From Mactromeris polynyma (Eukaryota; Mollusca; Bivalvia; Venerida; Mactridae): 64,000 nt of DNA. Below, one piece after another: positions 36,401 to 51,400 of the stretch. The stretch is from positions 8,391,385 to 8,455,384 of the forward strand of contig JASFXZ010000010.1 in assembly GCA_032209605.1 (NCBI GenBank), given 5' to 3'. Every line of letters starts with the position of its first letter. The first letter of the stretch is position 1. The notes under the pieces are model-generated. The model was not told the origin of the DNA and made no database searches. It worked only from the letters and a program-made list of their open reading frames with translations. The translations under genes and the position numbers were made by a program.

Positions 36401-39400
36401 TTGGTCTGGTGTTTTGTGATTCTTTCATCCATCATTGCTTAGAATTATTTTATACATTCAGTGAAAAAAACAGCTAATACTATGAAAAGGAATAAAATGT
36501 TTTGTGTAACTTACTATTACTTATGCCAAGGTCAGCTGAGACATATGGATAGAACTGGGCCAATAGGACTTAGAAAGCCATGCAGACCTCTGGCCTGTGG
36601 GAAGTTCGTATGAAATCAGCTTCTTGTGATGTTGTTGTCACATGCATATGTGCGTTCTATGTATTCTCTGTGTGTTCTTATAATCTTTTAGCCATTCTAT
36701 TGAAGCCCTTACAGGTCCAGTCCATACGGCATAGGTTTTCTCACAGGTTCTCAGGGTTTTGCTCCTTATGGGGCCAGTAAACTGCCTTCATGTGACAGAG
36801 GCCTTAGTTCATGCCCAGACTGTGTTATGGTAAAAATGTCCATGTCTATATTCTTCTAATACATTGGCATTGCTATATGATTGTCTGATGTAACTGTATG
36901 TTATTCAATAGATTCTTATAGATGATACTAAAAGAATGAAGGTATACAGGATGTTTGTGTATAGTTTACTTTGTTTACATTAGTCAAGTTATATGTACCC
37001 TTCTCATCAGAAACATTCTGTTGTTTGATAATCACCCAAAGACAGAATTTACATACAAGTATGCATTAGTTTACTGTTAGTAGTATTAGTATCTGTTTTA
37101 TTTGAGGACATTATGCCAAATGAAGATTACTGTGAGTCTTATTGAAATAGATTACTTTGCTGAATCCGAAATACCATTATGTCATTTTTGTCTGTTTTAA
37201 CAACGACTTCCACGATTTTGCCATCAGTGTGATAAAAACTTTCTGATAAAGGGTACATTTGCTGTTATTGAAAATTGTCTTGTTAAAGATGTATCTGGCT
37301 CATCTGAACATAAAATGTTTGAATTGGCTTTATCCAGTATTGTTGTTACATTGGCTAAACATCTCTAATAAGAGCCATTGCAATGTAAAACCGATTGAAC
37401 ATTTTTGTTTATCATATTACTGACAGTCAAAACCTGCAATATCGATAGCCTGATTGTTAAAAAACTGGAAGTTTTTTAAATTTTTATGATGTACAAACAT
37501 CTTTCTTCAACAAATATGGATTAATACATTATGAATTCATTCTTTGTTAATGCAAGTTTATTGATGTTTTAACTATAAGAAATATATTTCTCATGTTTGG
37601 TTAGGTAAACATATGGAAAAAAAACGAGCATAGTATTACTTTAAGTGTGTTGCTGTGGGTTGTTTACATAATTAAAGTTACATGCATAAGTCCAGTAGGA
37701 AAGGCGACATACAGGGTGTGCAGTCACTTCAATATCAGGAGACATGAAAACATCATTGGAAATAAGCAAAGTTTCCATTTGTTTCTAATACTTTGATCAT
37801 ACTTTTAGAATATGTTGGAATGAAATCTGCAATCAGTATTCCTTTTCTCATTTGCTCACATACAGTTAAGCAGCTTTGTTTAAGTACTGTAATTACAATT
37901 TGTCACACGTTTATTAAAGCAAAGAAGTTTATTAAGAACCATGACAACAAAATTGTATCAAAATTGCAACATGATGTGTACTATTGTCTCTCAAATGCTT
38001 GCAGGAATATCGACAAGAGCAGAGAAGTCAAGGTGTCATGTCTTCCATTGTGAACTGGATGACCTCTGGTGTCACCCTACCAACCTTCCTTGACAAATCA
38101 TCCTGTGCAGAATTTTCATGGTTAACATATGTAATATTGACCTTGGAAGGAGACTATGAAACGGAATCCAAACTGTGGTCTAGCTTGCAGGAAGAAATGT
38201 CAATGAATGAGAAACAAGGAACAGAGTCTTGTTTGAAGGTTTGTTAGAATTTTATACCCTCGATTACTTCATATTGTTAAGCTTAAAAAAGGATGCTTTA
38301 ATCAGATTCTTTAGTTTTTGGAATGGTGTTCAATCTCAGATTATGACGTCAGGCCATGATGACCCTCGTTTGGGACCAGACCCTGGTGTTCCATGGGATT
38401 ATTGTGTTTCTCACCGAAATTTAGGTAGTAAGAATATTGATTAAGTTATTGATGAGTTTCCATACTGTTACATTTTGATATAAATTACTGATGGTTGTTT
38501 TTTACAGAAGTGTATAATGAGATTAAAACTTGACCAAGCACCAACATTTGCTCGACTGAACATCTTCAGATGGGCTCAGCAAGCTTTGGATATGCCTATG
38601 GAACATCCAATAACAGCGTTGACATGGCAACAATTCTTTGTACTCTTTCTGGGAAGATTGCATGTGACCCAGTCCAAGTAAGATGCTACGTCTAGATAAA
38701 ATTAAGAACACAATTTTTCATTTTGAGTCTTCTGCTCTTAATTCCACCTCAAAATTAAATTATGATTACCTCAGTATTATGACCAGTTTTCAAGGGTCAC
38801 AAGGGTAGTCTCCTTATTGAGGTCTTACTGTATTGAATTGGTGATATAGCTGTGTTTTATAATGGCTGACAGATATTGAAGTCCTGGTTTCAGCATGAGA
38901 GCTTCTTTATAAGGTTCTTTTCATGGTTTTCAGTGGCTGAAGAGTGACTAAGTAAAGGTGTATACAGATTGTTTGAAGAACAATACTCTAGTCCGGCTGT
39001 TAATGTTTTCTTTTCTTTTACTCATATTAATAAACTCTAAAAACTTCAAATTAATAAAATTAAAATAAAAGCAAATGTGTACTTGTACATGAAAATGAGC
39101 ATGGCTACTCCATTACATTGCAGACTAATCTAATTTTATAATTAATCTGCTCTGAATTTGTTTTATCCAGCAGACATCGCATCTATGATGGCCGCCTCTG
39201 AAAGTAGAGTGTTAGTTAAATTTGGTATTTGTGTTTTTAGTATTCCACAAAGAGCCAGCGTTGGTGAAAGATTTTTCTCTGGATTCGGGTACACTGGTAT
39301 ACCGAAGAAGATGAAAAAACAACTTGGAAAGGCAGCAGATTACTACACTAAACAGTGTGGTGACGAGATAGATGGTATGTTCTGTCTGGTAATCAGACCA

Positions 39401-42400
39401 AATTAATTTGCTATTATAGTTAAGAGTGGACTATTTTTGTTTATCCCTCATGCTTCAATGGCATAGACTAGCATATGTGAGATAAGTTAACAAGGGCACA
39501 TGGGTAAAAATACAAGTACTACCAATCTTCTGGTGATTTTCATGTGTTACAATCCATGTTTCATCTACTGCATAGATTAATTCTAACCAGTGTTTTTTAA
39601 CAAAATATTAATGGTGAAAGTTCACCTGAAGTATCCACTTCCATATCTCTCTGCAGTTCGACTAGTTTCACCCCTAAACATGTGAATCCAGTATTTGTCC
39701 TGTAACCACGATTTTTCCATTTTCAAGCTTTCTTGCAAAGCAACGACCAGGTAATGATCATTTTAACATAGGCTACTAGACCATGGTTTATGTAAATGTC
39801 ATGGTAAAAAAATCATAACGGAAACAAAGACATTTTGCAGCAATAATATTTCGCGGAATGACGCAACCATTTTACATTACATTACACAGCTCTTCCAGCT
39901 TTTTTTGTTTATGGAAAGATACTGTACAATCCATGAAGACTGCTAACTTAAAGCTTGAATAGAATTAATGTACGTGAACATCGTGTAATATATGATCGTT
40001 TAATTAATTTAATAGAAATCATCATTTTATTATGATTTAGTTGACCGAGCGGATGACAATAATACTGGAGGTTCCAGGAAGGAATTGTGTTACAAACTAG
40101 CGAGACTATACCAGACCATGCAGTTATGGGTGGAGGAACCATTACTTCATGATGCTACATTGTACTTGCCTTCATTACCTCCACAGTACCAGTCTGATAG
40201 ATTGCTGGCAATCTTTCATAATAAAAAGGTGGGTATAATTATGATTTTTTTTTATTCATTGACTGACTGTTGTGTTTCAAATTGATGTTAAAATAATCAA
40301 AATGGACTCAAGTATTGAACAAAAACTTTGCATTATTGTCATATTATAAGGAAAAAATCACTGTGAGGAAAAAATGAATGTGAAAATATTTAGTGACTAT
40401 CTACTTAAAATACAGGACAATTGCAACTGAAAATGTCTACTTTTATATTTGGTGATACGGAAACCAGATTTTCCTGATGACTTTTAGGCATGTATAACTG
40501 GTATTTACTTGACATTTATTTATAAGCAAGGGGTCTCCATGGTCGAGTTGTCATTGTCGCTGACCTCAAATCACTTGCCCCTCACCGCTGTGGGTTCGAA
40601 TCCCACTCAGGATGTTGAATTTGTAATTGAGGAAGCCATCTACCTGGCTTACAGATGGTTGGTGGCCTTATGCAACTGTCTGTTTGGGGTCTTCCTCCAC
40701 CCTAATAGCTGGAATAGTCACTACATGACATTGGCTGTTTATGTGACTCAAAGCCTCATACCAAAAAAAAAATGCATGGAGATTTTACACAGATTTGCAA
40801 CTCAAAATGTTTTTCTTAATTTGAACCATGATGCAACTTTAAGCTTTCAGTTCAATTTCAACTAATAACAGACACCTACTGAATCTCTGGAGTCGTGTTT
40901 ACCACAGTGTTTGAGAGTCTTCCCTCATAATATGACTGTTAATGACTGTCTTAGTTTATGACTTTTCATGTCTTCCACCTTGGTTTTATGACTGTTACAC
41001 ACCTGGGAATCACTCTTTTTCACCACAACATTCGCATAATGTGTTCAATTTCAAACTATTTTTATTCAGGTGTTCATTTATGACAATTGGCACCACAACT
41101 GAGTGGTATTGGGACATTTCTATCACATAATGTAAATGTTGAGGTGACAATGATTACCATGTGTGTGTTAACAGCTGCCTTGGTTTTATAAATATTATTG
41201 TCTTCTGCCTCAATTTTTCTTTTGTGTTTAGAAACAAAATCAGGTTCTTGATTCACTTTAAAGTTAAATTGATTTTTTACTACCAACTTCAGGAACCTTG
41301 GTTTGAATATGTTGATTTCTACACTGTGAAGACTGGTATGAAATCTGTTACCTCAGACTGGTTACCGAGTAGTACAAAGGATCAGGACTCTGAGGATAGT
41401 ACATTAAATGAACCCAAAGCAGGACCAACTACAGGTAAAGTTGTATACCGTTTGATGGACTGTACATATATAATTGATAATACTTAGACAGATAAATTTT
41501 TCAGTGGAATGCTACTTTTTCTTTTGGTTTTGCCAGTACATGTATAAATACTTGTGTAACTCAGTGTTGTAATGTATATGCATATATCCTACTTTTTTGC
41601 ACAGTATTCGTTATGTGGGTATCTAATTGCAGGGAACTTAAACTTTTTATCAAATTCCTACAAAGTTTGTGTTGTGTTTTGATACATCGCAATATTTAAA
41701 ATCAAGCATTTTTGTTTACAAATGGCAAGATTTCTACAGAACATTGTTTTATTCCAGCTGCTGACGACATACTGACACGACTCGTGCGGTGGGAGGAGCC
41801 ATTACCTCCGCCACCATTGTATCCGGTCAAAACTCCGGTACCCGAGATTAGTTCAATTATTATAGAAGATCAAGGTGCAATATTACACATGCTACAATCA
41901 GATGTGAATATACTCAAAGATTATGCTGGGTAAAGTATGATTTAAAAATATTGATTTTCGTACCTCTGATGTACGCAATTGTATGCATATTGTATGTGAT
42001 TACCTTTTATTTTTAAATACATTTTGATTGATTAATGTGTTAAAACCGATGACAGTCAGTTTGTTACTTTTTTGTCCAAAATATCTTGTTGCCTGCTATT
42101 GCTGTTAAAATGTCAAAGAATTACCATGAAACTATAAGCAGTATTTAACATGATGAGAAGGTGTGTCATATAGGAAAGTCAGGTCTGTACCTCAAGGTCA
42201 GGGTCGCATGCAAGAGCACTCTGGGACATTCCAAAAGAGACATGTCTGGTTGTAAGAGATACTGATACAGTGAACTATTCTATTACTTGAGTTACCTTGT
42301 GCAAGGGAGATATAGTTGTCCAATGTGCTGTTTAGTTTTGCCCATACTACAATCTCTAAAATTATACCCAAGGCCTGTATTCACAAACGTTTTAAGACTG

Positions 42401-45400
42401 AATCTCAGACTTAAGACTTTAAAATGGTAAATTTTCATTTTGTTCCTACGTTATTGTTACACAATATATGTTGATAAAACATGGCAAAAGTGTAGAGTGA
42501 GTAACAAGAAATATTCAGACAAAAAATTATTCGTTTAAATATAATGAAAACGAAATGCTTGTAAATTTAATTTTTGCAATTTGAAGTCCAAGTCTGAGAT
42601 TCAGTCTTAAAACGTTTGTGAATATTGGGACCAATTTAAGTTCATATTATATGTGCTTTGTTTCAGAAAATTTTGTACACGGCTTCAACATCACAAGATA
42701 GTAGATGATGGTTTCATAGATCTTGTGCCAAAGTTATATAAGAATGTTGATCAACAAGTAAGAAGAGCAAACTTTACAACAACCTCGTTTTAATTTGTAA
42801 TATTTTATTGTGGACATGTTTGTATTATTCAATATTAGACAATCATTTTACAGATGTTCAACTTATTGCTTGCCACCCCCTATCTGTCATACTAATCCCT
42901 AGAAATAAGATGATGGTCTGAAAAATTAAAATCTGATTATATAATGTCTAAATATCATAAAATGGCATTTGCAATCACACACAAATTATGTGTTTCTCTG
43001 CTATATGCAGCACTGAACACCTGTGTTATTAAAGAGATCACAAATTTGTAGATCATGACTTCAAAAGCATCAATTTGATCTGTGTGAAATTGTAATTGTA
43101 AGTGTGCAACATAAACTATTTTTTTATTTTACTTGACTATATAATGATATCCAGGCTTAGTACCCAGTTGATTTGAAATTAGCATATTGGTATGTTCAGT
43201 TCTTTCAGTCTAATTGTCTCTGTTTTTGTCTATACTGACAATATGATATTTCATCTTTTACTTTAGTATTTATGTATTTCAGGTAAATGTACAGTTGAAA
43301 TGTACCAGCATGGTAAATCCATTCCACAAGTGTTCTAAACCTACCTCACAAACGATACATGTAAGTATTTATTATATGAATGATACGTAATCTTGTTCAT
43401 ATAATTCATTTTGTATTAAACCACTTATTGCCATGGTGATGGTGCTTGATGATGAGAATCGACTAGGTATATTGATTGCCCCACTACATCAACACTAAAT
43501 CATTTATGTAATACTTAATAGCAAGTCAGTGTCTTTCCATCCATTAATAATTCCCCCCCCCCCCTTCACGGTTGTCCTCTTTGATTCTCCTAGTTACTCC
43601 TTAAGATCGGCAAGGCCATTCCTTGCGCCTTTGTTCCCTTACGTATGTACCCTTGAACCTCCTCAAGTGCCTTATGTTGTATGGATTGTTGTTTTCCCGG
43701 ATGTCTCACTCTGTGTGGGGAGGCACTGTCGTATGTATGTGGCGTTCCCTGTTGCAATTTATTATCTCTCTTCCATTGTATTGGTATTGCATTCAGGGAA
43801 ATCTTGAAAAACAATAACCATTCTTTTTTTAGTCTATATTAATGTATTGGTATCATGTCTAGTAAAAAATCAGTCCACATTCTCTTACATGAAGCATATC
43901 TTGTTGTGTTTGTAGGTGAAACAAAAATGGAATGATCCGATAAAACAGAGACAGACAGATGAAAATAGAGCAGAATATAAACAGATTATGATAGATTGTA
44001 CACAGCCACCAACTCAGAATACTGTTGTCTGCACTGTACATACAGAAAATGCTATTACGTGAGTTATACCATCTTAAAACTGATTATTTATTGAGTTTGT
44101 TGTCTCAGTTATCAATATCTATGTTGTAGTTAAATAATAAATTTTATGACTTAGTCTCTTCTGTCATTTAGAAACTCTATAAAGATGTGCACAAGACTAA
44201 AATGAGGTACAAACAAGCATACTCCCTTTAATATAAGTTTTTGGTGTAATTAACTTGAATATTGTTAAATACTTTTTTTATCAATTTTACTATAGTTTTA
44301 TGAATATTTTGTCTCTGGTTCACGATTTGTAAGCCTACTTTTTTTCTTTACTTAAGCCATTATTCTTTCATCACTCTCTTTCCTATAAAACAAAGATTAG
44401 AGCATTATGATGTCATTTTAATACATTTCCTGACCACCCTTTTTCAGTAGACAATGTTAGTAATAAATTTATCATTTCATTATTTTTTTATTTGAATTTT
44501 CAAACATAGTATTTGGTAATCTTGGGCCTGAATAATTTGGCTACATTTTGAAATTACAAAATTATTTCCATCATACATAGACAAAGTGCTGCTGATTTGA
44601 TGTAATCATACATGAAATTGCAAATGGTTTCTATTTTACAAAGGGTAATAACTCACTTTCAGGATGTTAGTTAAGATGTATAGAGGTAGTACAGATACCA
44701 ACAAAAGACAGATATTAAGCACCATCGCTTGTAGTCTGTTCTTTATGATGGGAGATACAGTGAACCCAAGTATATTGAAGTACCCACCTACTAAACAGTT
44801 CTTTGCTTCATGTATAGATGTCTTGGGCAAGGTAGTTTACACATTTTTATTTTACTTTATGAAACAACTTATTATGTCCCCCTTCGATGAAGAGAGGGCA
44901 TATTGGTTTGCACATGTCGGTCGGTCCGTCCGTCCGTAACCTTGTTGTTTCCGATCAATAACTCAAGAACCCCTTCACCTACCATCTTTATACTTGGTCC
45001 ACACATTCATCTTGGGTAACAGGAATCCTATTGATTTTGGGGTCATAGGGTCAAAGGTCAAGGTCACAGGGGGGCATAATGTTTTACAAACATCTCTTGT
45101 TTCAACTAAAATTAATCACTCTCAATAACTGCTTCATGTGTTACTGACCAGTACTCGAGCCTAATCAGGGATTGTGGAGTTCAACCTTGCCTAGGATGTG
45201 ATTTAAACTTGTGATCTTTTGATCAGAAGTCAGCCACTCTACCTCTCGATAACTAGTATTTAATTCTGTCATAGTGTTTTATTTCCTTTCTGAATATTGA
45301 TATCAATCTTACGTTTGCATGGACTGTGCTTTATATGTCTTTTGTTGAAATTATATTTTTCATCTGTATTAATACCCTACAATGTTCTTGTGGATCTCTT

Positions 45401-48400
45401 GTGTATTAGCTAATTTTCTCCATCACACATTGTTCATGTGCTCGTATTCATTAATGACTTGATGTTGATTGTGAAACTTCCAATAGATAGTTGTACAAGC
45501 AGTCGCCCACAGTTCCTTCTTGCCGACTGTAAATATTTAATCTCTATATATACACGCATTATAATATTAAGTTGTTCCATTATATTTGTAGGACTTTATA
45601 CAGAATGATGCTCAACAAACGGAACAAGTGCTTACAATGGCTTTAGACAGACCTGACATTGGAGGTTTACTGGCCCCACATTTCAGACCCATACTATCTC
45701 CAGCATTGTATGTATCTATGTATGGTAAATTGATTGAAATTCTTACGGCTGCATCACGTGGTAAAAAATCGCCCAAAAAGACAAAAGGCAAAGATGTTGG
45801 CTTAGAAGTGGTGGCCATGCTGTTGACAAAGGTATTTATCTTCTCAATATATGTATACTCCTTTCTCATGGTACCGCGGCTTTCATGGTACCGTGGTAAA
45901 CAGTTTTCTCGCGATATTTTAACGTAAGGACCCTCTACCGCATGTTGACATATTCTCGTGGGTAAACCTGAAGATGCTCTTCGTATCAAACAATTTTTTG
46001 CAAAAATGCCGGGATTTCTGACGAGTAACTTACGTTTTTATACAAAACCAATTGAAACAAGTTTTCTACCTATGTTCTCTGCATTTTTTATGCTTACACT
46101 GGGCTATGTATATACCCATACTCAAAGAATTGCAGGGATAAGTACATTAATCTAAACAAGGTAGTTTACATACTTCAAGAACTGTTTTTGTGGTTGATTT
46201 TATGTATAATCTGGCTATGTGGTGTTTTCATTTACTTTCTAGTGAATATCTAACATGAGTGTTCATGTTTTATTGAATTTTTAAATGAGTTGGTCGAAAT
46301 GATATAATGCGAGTCTTTGAAGGAACAATGAGTTCCAATATTGAGATATATTGATAATATACTGAGGTATGCCAGAAAAACAGATTCATACAGTTTGTTT
46401 TGTATTTCTTTTTGACAGTTCGAAGTGCTGAAATGGTTGACTGACTATAGTCCAAGTAAAAAAGAAGTGAAACAACTAGTTGAACATTTAAGTCAGGCTT
46501 TCATAGCATGTGGGACCACTCCTAAAGGTGGACGTAATACTGTTTTCATGGTGAGTTGCTCTTAATTATTTTTTAAAACAAGTAATTGAAACTCAATGCC
46601 CAAAAAACTGATTTATATGAACAGCTTACTTGTATACTGTAATTCCATCATAGTGTGCAATTGCTTGTCAATGCATGTTTTGAAAAGCCATCACAGGTTT
46701 GTAAAACAGCCCATTTCTAAATACCAATTCTAAATTTTTTATTTAAGGAACATTTGGATTATAGGATTACAACAGATATTTGGTGACCAATAGTTTCAAT
46801 TCAAAATTAAGGGATAGCAGTTCTGAATGATTGAAATATGATTTATTGTATTATTTACAGTTATGCAAAAGCCATGAAAAAACCCTGTTAAAGTTCAGAT
46901 TTCCTCTGTATTTGCACGAGATTCTCGCAGCACTTCTACAAGGTAAGTGGCTTCATTCTCTGTAGCCATTAACCCTTCTTATTTGCTATGTGATATCAGT
47001 CATCTCATCAAGGGTGTCAATCTCTATGCTACTTTAACTTAAGACTGTATAAAGTTAGCAGGTAGTTGCTGTGTTATTGTAGTGCATTATTACATATGTT
47101 TTATCATAAATTCTTCTATATAGTCAGCTCATGTATAAGTGGTAAAAACATGACATGCTGATGTTAGTGACTTTTGCATATTTAAGAATATAAATCAGCA
47201 TAAATTTCCTCAATCTGAAGATTAATTTTACGAATACTGAACACACCATGTTGTCTATTCTTTGAACCTCACCTTCTGAAAGATGTGAAATTGCTGAAAA
47301 TGGAGAACTTATACAGCTCGATATTTTGACTATGAACACTCTGAATATCAGCCTAGAACCTGCTATATCTGTTGATCTTTAATGTGATCCACTGCATTGT
47401 GCAATCTCTCCAGAGCAGCCCTCTCGAGCAACAACCTCACTTTGACAACATCATCAGTTATCCAAGAGTAAAAAATTACTACCAATTTAACCTCTTTATG
47501 GCAACAACCTCTCTAAAGCAGCGGAAATTTGCTGTTCCTAAAGGGTGTTGCTTTGAGGAGGTCGCAAAAAAATAAAATAACTTATTTTTCATATATTACT
47601 AGTATCATTCTTGCTACAGGTTCCTCCAGACAGCGTGTCAATGTGGAATGCTGGAATGTTTTGATCAGTATCTGTTTCCATGGTAATGAAGACACTGCCC
47701 CTAGAAGTGATAGTTATCCGGAAGTATCTTCAGATTTGTCGATAGAGGAGGTACATATAGACAGGATTTATTTGCTAAAGACACTCGTTTAAACTTTCTG
47801 CGTTGTTTAATTTTTCATAATTAACTATTAATTTGTGCAACCTTTTTGTATTTTTGGAAGCTTATTTTTCACAAAAAATGCTTTCAGATCAGAAATATCT
47901 TGTTATGGTTGGGTCATGAATTTATGAAAATCCGAATGAATCAGAAAGAGACTATGACCTTTGGACTGTATCCATCATGGAAGATATATGTTCCTTACCT
48001 TGCAAGATTGATGCAAGATCTCTCCAAATGTCTGGTAGATAAAATGTTGCCTAACATCGCAGATGCACCGACAAATGAAGGTATGTTGATGACTGCTACC
48101 ATGTATATGTGAAGGTTTTATACCACACATACAATTACTTGTGCAGAAATATTTAATCTTGTGTAAATATGTGTATACCTTTAAAAAATTATCCAACTTT
48201 TGATAGGTGTATATATATTAATCAGGTACCCCTTTATTTTGTAATTGCGTTTATTTATCATCACCATTGGTTTCCCATATGGGCGATGCCTCCGGAAGAA
48301 TGTTAGTCATTTTTTAGATTTTTGGAGGATGGTGCATGAAGCCCTAGTTCCAGAAGCACCCCTGGTTCTTTTACGTGCTTGATGTAAAGCATCATTCACG

Positions 48401-51400
48401 GGACCTCGGTTTTTAAAGTCTCGTCCGAAAGACTGTTAGTACTGTCAGTGATGGAGTGGGGAATCGAACCTGCGATCCCTGGATTACTAGTCCAGCGCGT
48501 TACCACTAGACTACGGACCCGCTACCCCTTTATACATTGATGGCTATTTTAATACTGCTGGATTAAACAGTTGTGGACCACTAGACTGTACACAGTATGC
48601 AAGGCTTATAATGTGTGCATATCATGTACTGTGATTGGCACAAGCCGAATACACAATACCATTCATATAACAATTTCTTAAAGCATACTGTATAGCTACC
48701 TTGTTCTCTAGAAAATATATCTCTTTACATTTATCCAACTTGTAGCTTGTGTACAGTTGAGTTTCATATTCAATACAAGGGGGACAATAACTGTTTTCTT
48801 GTGTTAGTTTTTATTGAAATTATGTCGTAAAATAGTTAGTTTGAACTTCCAATGTTGAGTAAACAATGAATGATTGTAAAATTTTAACATTGGTTGATTG
48901 TATACTTTGTCTGTATTCTTTGATAAGTATCTTGTTTTTGTTCAGAGCAAGATGAGCTTTGTGTTAGGTGAGTGACTTGTGTATGCTGTATTCAATGTAG
49001 CATTGTGAACTTATTTTACAGGTTTTGACAGAATTTGGCAGATGATTGTGGAATGTTTTGCTCCTTGGATTCAGACTATATCTGTGAAGAATGTGGTATA
49101 CCAGCCTTGGATACCAGATGACAGAGAGGTTGCTACCCACATGGTCAAAGCATTGTGTCATATTGTGGGGTATGCTCATTGTAAAACTGAAGGTAAATTG
49201 GCAATAATTTTGTTGTGGATCTGTCCTCTCTTCACTCTGTTTTGTGTTTATATTCTTCCTTGTAAACATTTCTGTTCAACCTAAAGAAATGAATTTATTA
49301 TGAAAACAAATGAAGAAATTGTGCAAGAAATGCCAGAAACAAGGTACACAAAATTGGTTTTGTTATTTTTCATATGATTTCTCCATAGTATCTCAAATAC
49401 TGTTATACACTGAATATTTTTATTTTAAACTATCATTGCTCAGATCTTTGTTGATGATGCACCATGGTATCCTTATGTCTGCATGTATGAAAATGAAGGA
49501 TGTGAATGCATTTCTAAAAACAATTCATTGTTTCTTTTATCTGAATTACAAGACTACAGAGTTGTTGTATCTATTTCTGGCCTTTGTATTTTATATAAAT
49601 TATTTTCTTTTATTACAGATGTTCGAGGTAGATTCTACAATGACTTCCTATCTCACTTATGGCTTTACTTTGCTACCATACTATGTACGCCTGATGCTAC
49701 TGCCGATGTTGTCTCTGTGTTCAATATGGAGTTTGTGCAATTACCATGGCAACAGCTTATGCCTAATATACATGTGATGGAAACAATGACTAAGGTATGT
49801 TATAAAGGATAACCAGTGGTGTTTGATCATGCTCAGGGAACACACATTTTTGGAGCAACAACCTCTCTTTAACAGCATTAATGATATTTCTTGATGTAAA
49901 ATATACAGCCAATTTAACCTCCCCAGAGCAACAAGCTTTCAACTTTCATCTTGGTATGGGTGATGCTCTTGAGAGGTTGCAATGTACATACTACTGAGTT
50001 CATTTGCTGTTCTTTAGTTGGAGACTTAAGCAAGTTGTGTAATGTGTCATAGAGATAGCAAGCATTTTGGCTGGGTATTCACCAACATTCTCATTTTGAG
50101 TATCCAATTAAGCTGTGTTTGCATTTAATAAAACTTGCACTCAAATCTGTATTCATTAATCTGCAATCTGTATTAACTGTTTGCAGACAAGCCTGAAATA
50201 TTTTAGACAACATTACTCATGTAGTTGTAATTACGCTTATATGTGGCTTGAGAATAGCATTTGAGGGAAACTGCAGATTATTTGAGTAAATTTTCTACTT
50301 AAAGTATGGACTGAGATTGTTGTGAATACTTTGCCGTTTTATAACAAGATACATACTAGCTGTAAGAATCATTGTGACCATGTAAGTCAACAAATAATGC
50401 TAAAGTGTTTGACTATTGATGTTTTTCAGTTGAAGGAAGTTGGTTTCAGTCTTGCGTTTAATCTTGTAGCAGATGTATTTGGTATGATAAATTGGAGTCA
50501 GATATCAAACTGGTATGAATCATTTAACAGCAGAGAACTACAAGTGAGATTTGAGGGTTGTCTATTCATACTTTTGATACAATGCTACGCTGAGAAGAAA
50601 CATGTTGAGGTTGGTATTTTGTGTTAAAACAATTATTAGTGAAGGATGATTGTATGGAAGTTATGTCCAATTTTTGTGTTTGGCAGTAACTACAGTTTTT
50701 ATCAATTTCCCCTGATTGTATGATGTAATGACCATTATGTTGCTAGGGTTATTTGCTCAAACCACATTTGGGTGTGTTGTGATAGCTTTACAAGTTGTGT
50801 TGTTGGATTATTGCTGGGCGCTGTTGTGACAGCTGTGTAGACTCGATCCCCACTCAGCCCTGCGTTCAGTTACGGCTAACAGTTGAGAACGTTACGAAAC
50901 TTTTCTGTTTTGTATCCTTGTCCATCTGTATCATATTCACTGCACATGGGGAACCAAATTGCAAATGTTACAAAACCTTAGCTGCAAATACCTTTACTGA
51001 GCGCAGGGCTGGACTCCTCAAATTAATTTTACATCAATAGTGAAACACGTTATGACAACTAACCTCACTTGACGACTGTTTGTAGTTAACCTGTCAGTAT
51101 AAGTGTCTTATTCAGGAATGTGAAGGTTGCAGTTTGATCTCATCTAAGACAAATTAAATTCCTTGTTTTTCAAGGAGGTTTCCATTATGAAAATATTGAT
51201 AAAAGTAAAGTCTTTAACTAAGGTAAACACATTCAGCTAATTTTCAGTGTGGCCTTCAAAACAGCTATGTACGAGGGTTGTCCGGAAAGTTCGCGGAATT
51301 GTATCATAAATTATAGTCCAGCCACGGACGTCACATCTCTATACTGTCGCTGTACAACGTCCTGCTAAACCATTCATAAAAGTAAATAGAAGTTGGACAC

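Noticed and set aside
40530..40615. A tRNA-Leu or tRNA-Ser gene
   Set aside because: The B box is perfect but no acceptor stem or anticodon arm pairs; the body continues into an A-tailed SINE.
48458..48523. A tRNA-Thr(AGT) gene on the minus strand
   Set aside because: The anticodon arm is good but the T stem does not pair and a SINE body follows; it is a tRNA-derived SINE head.
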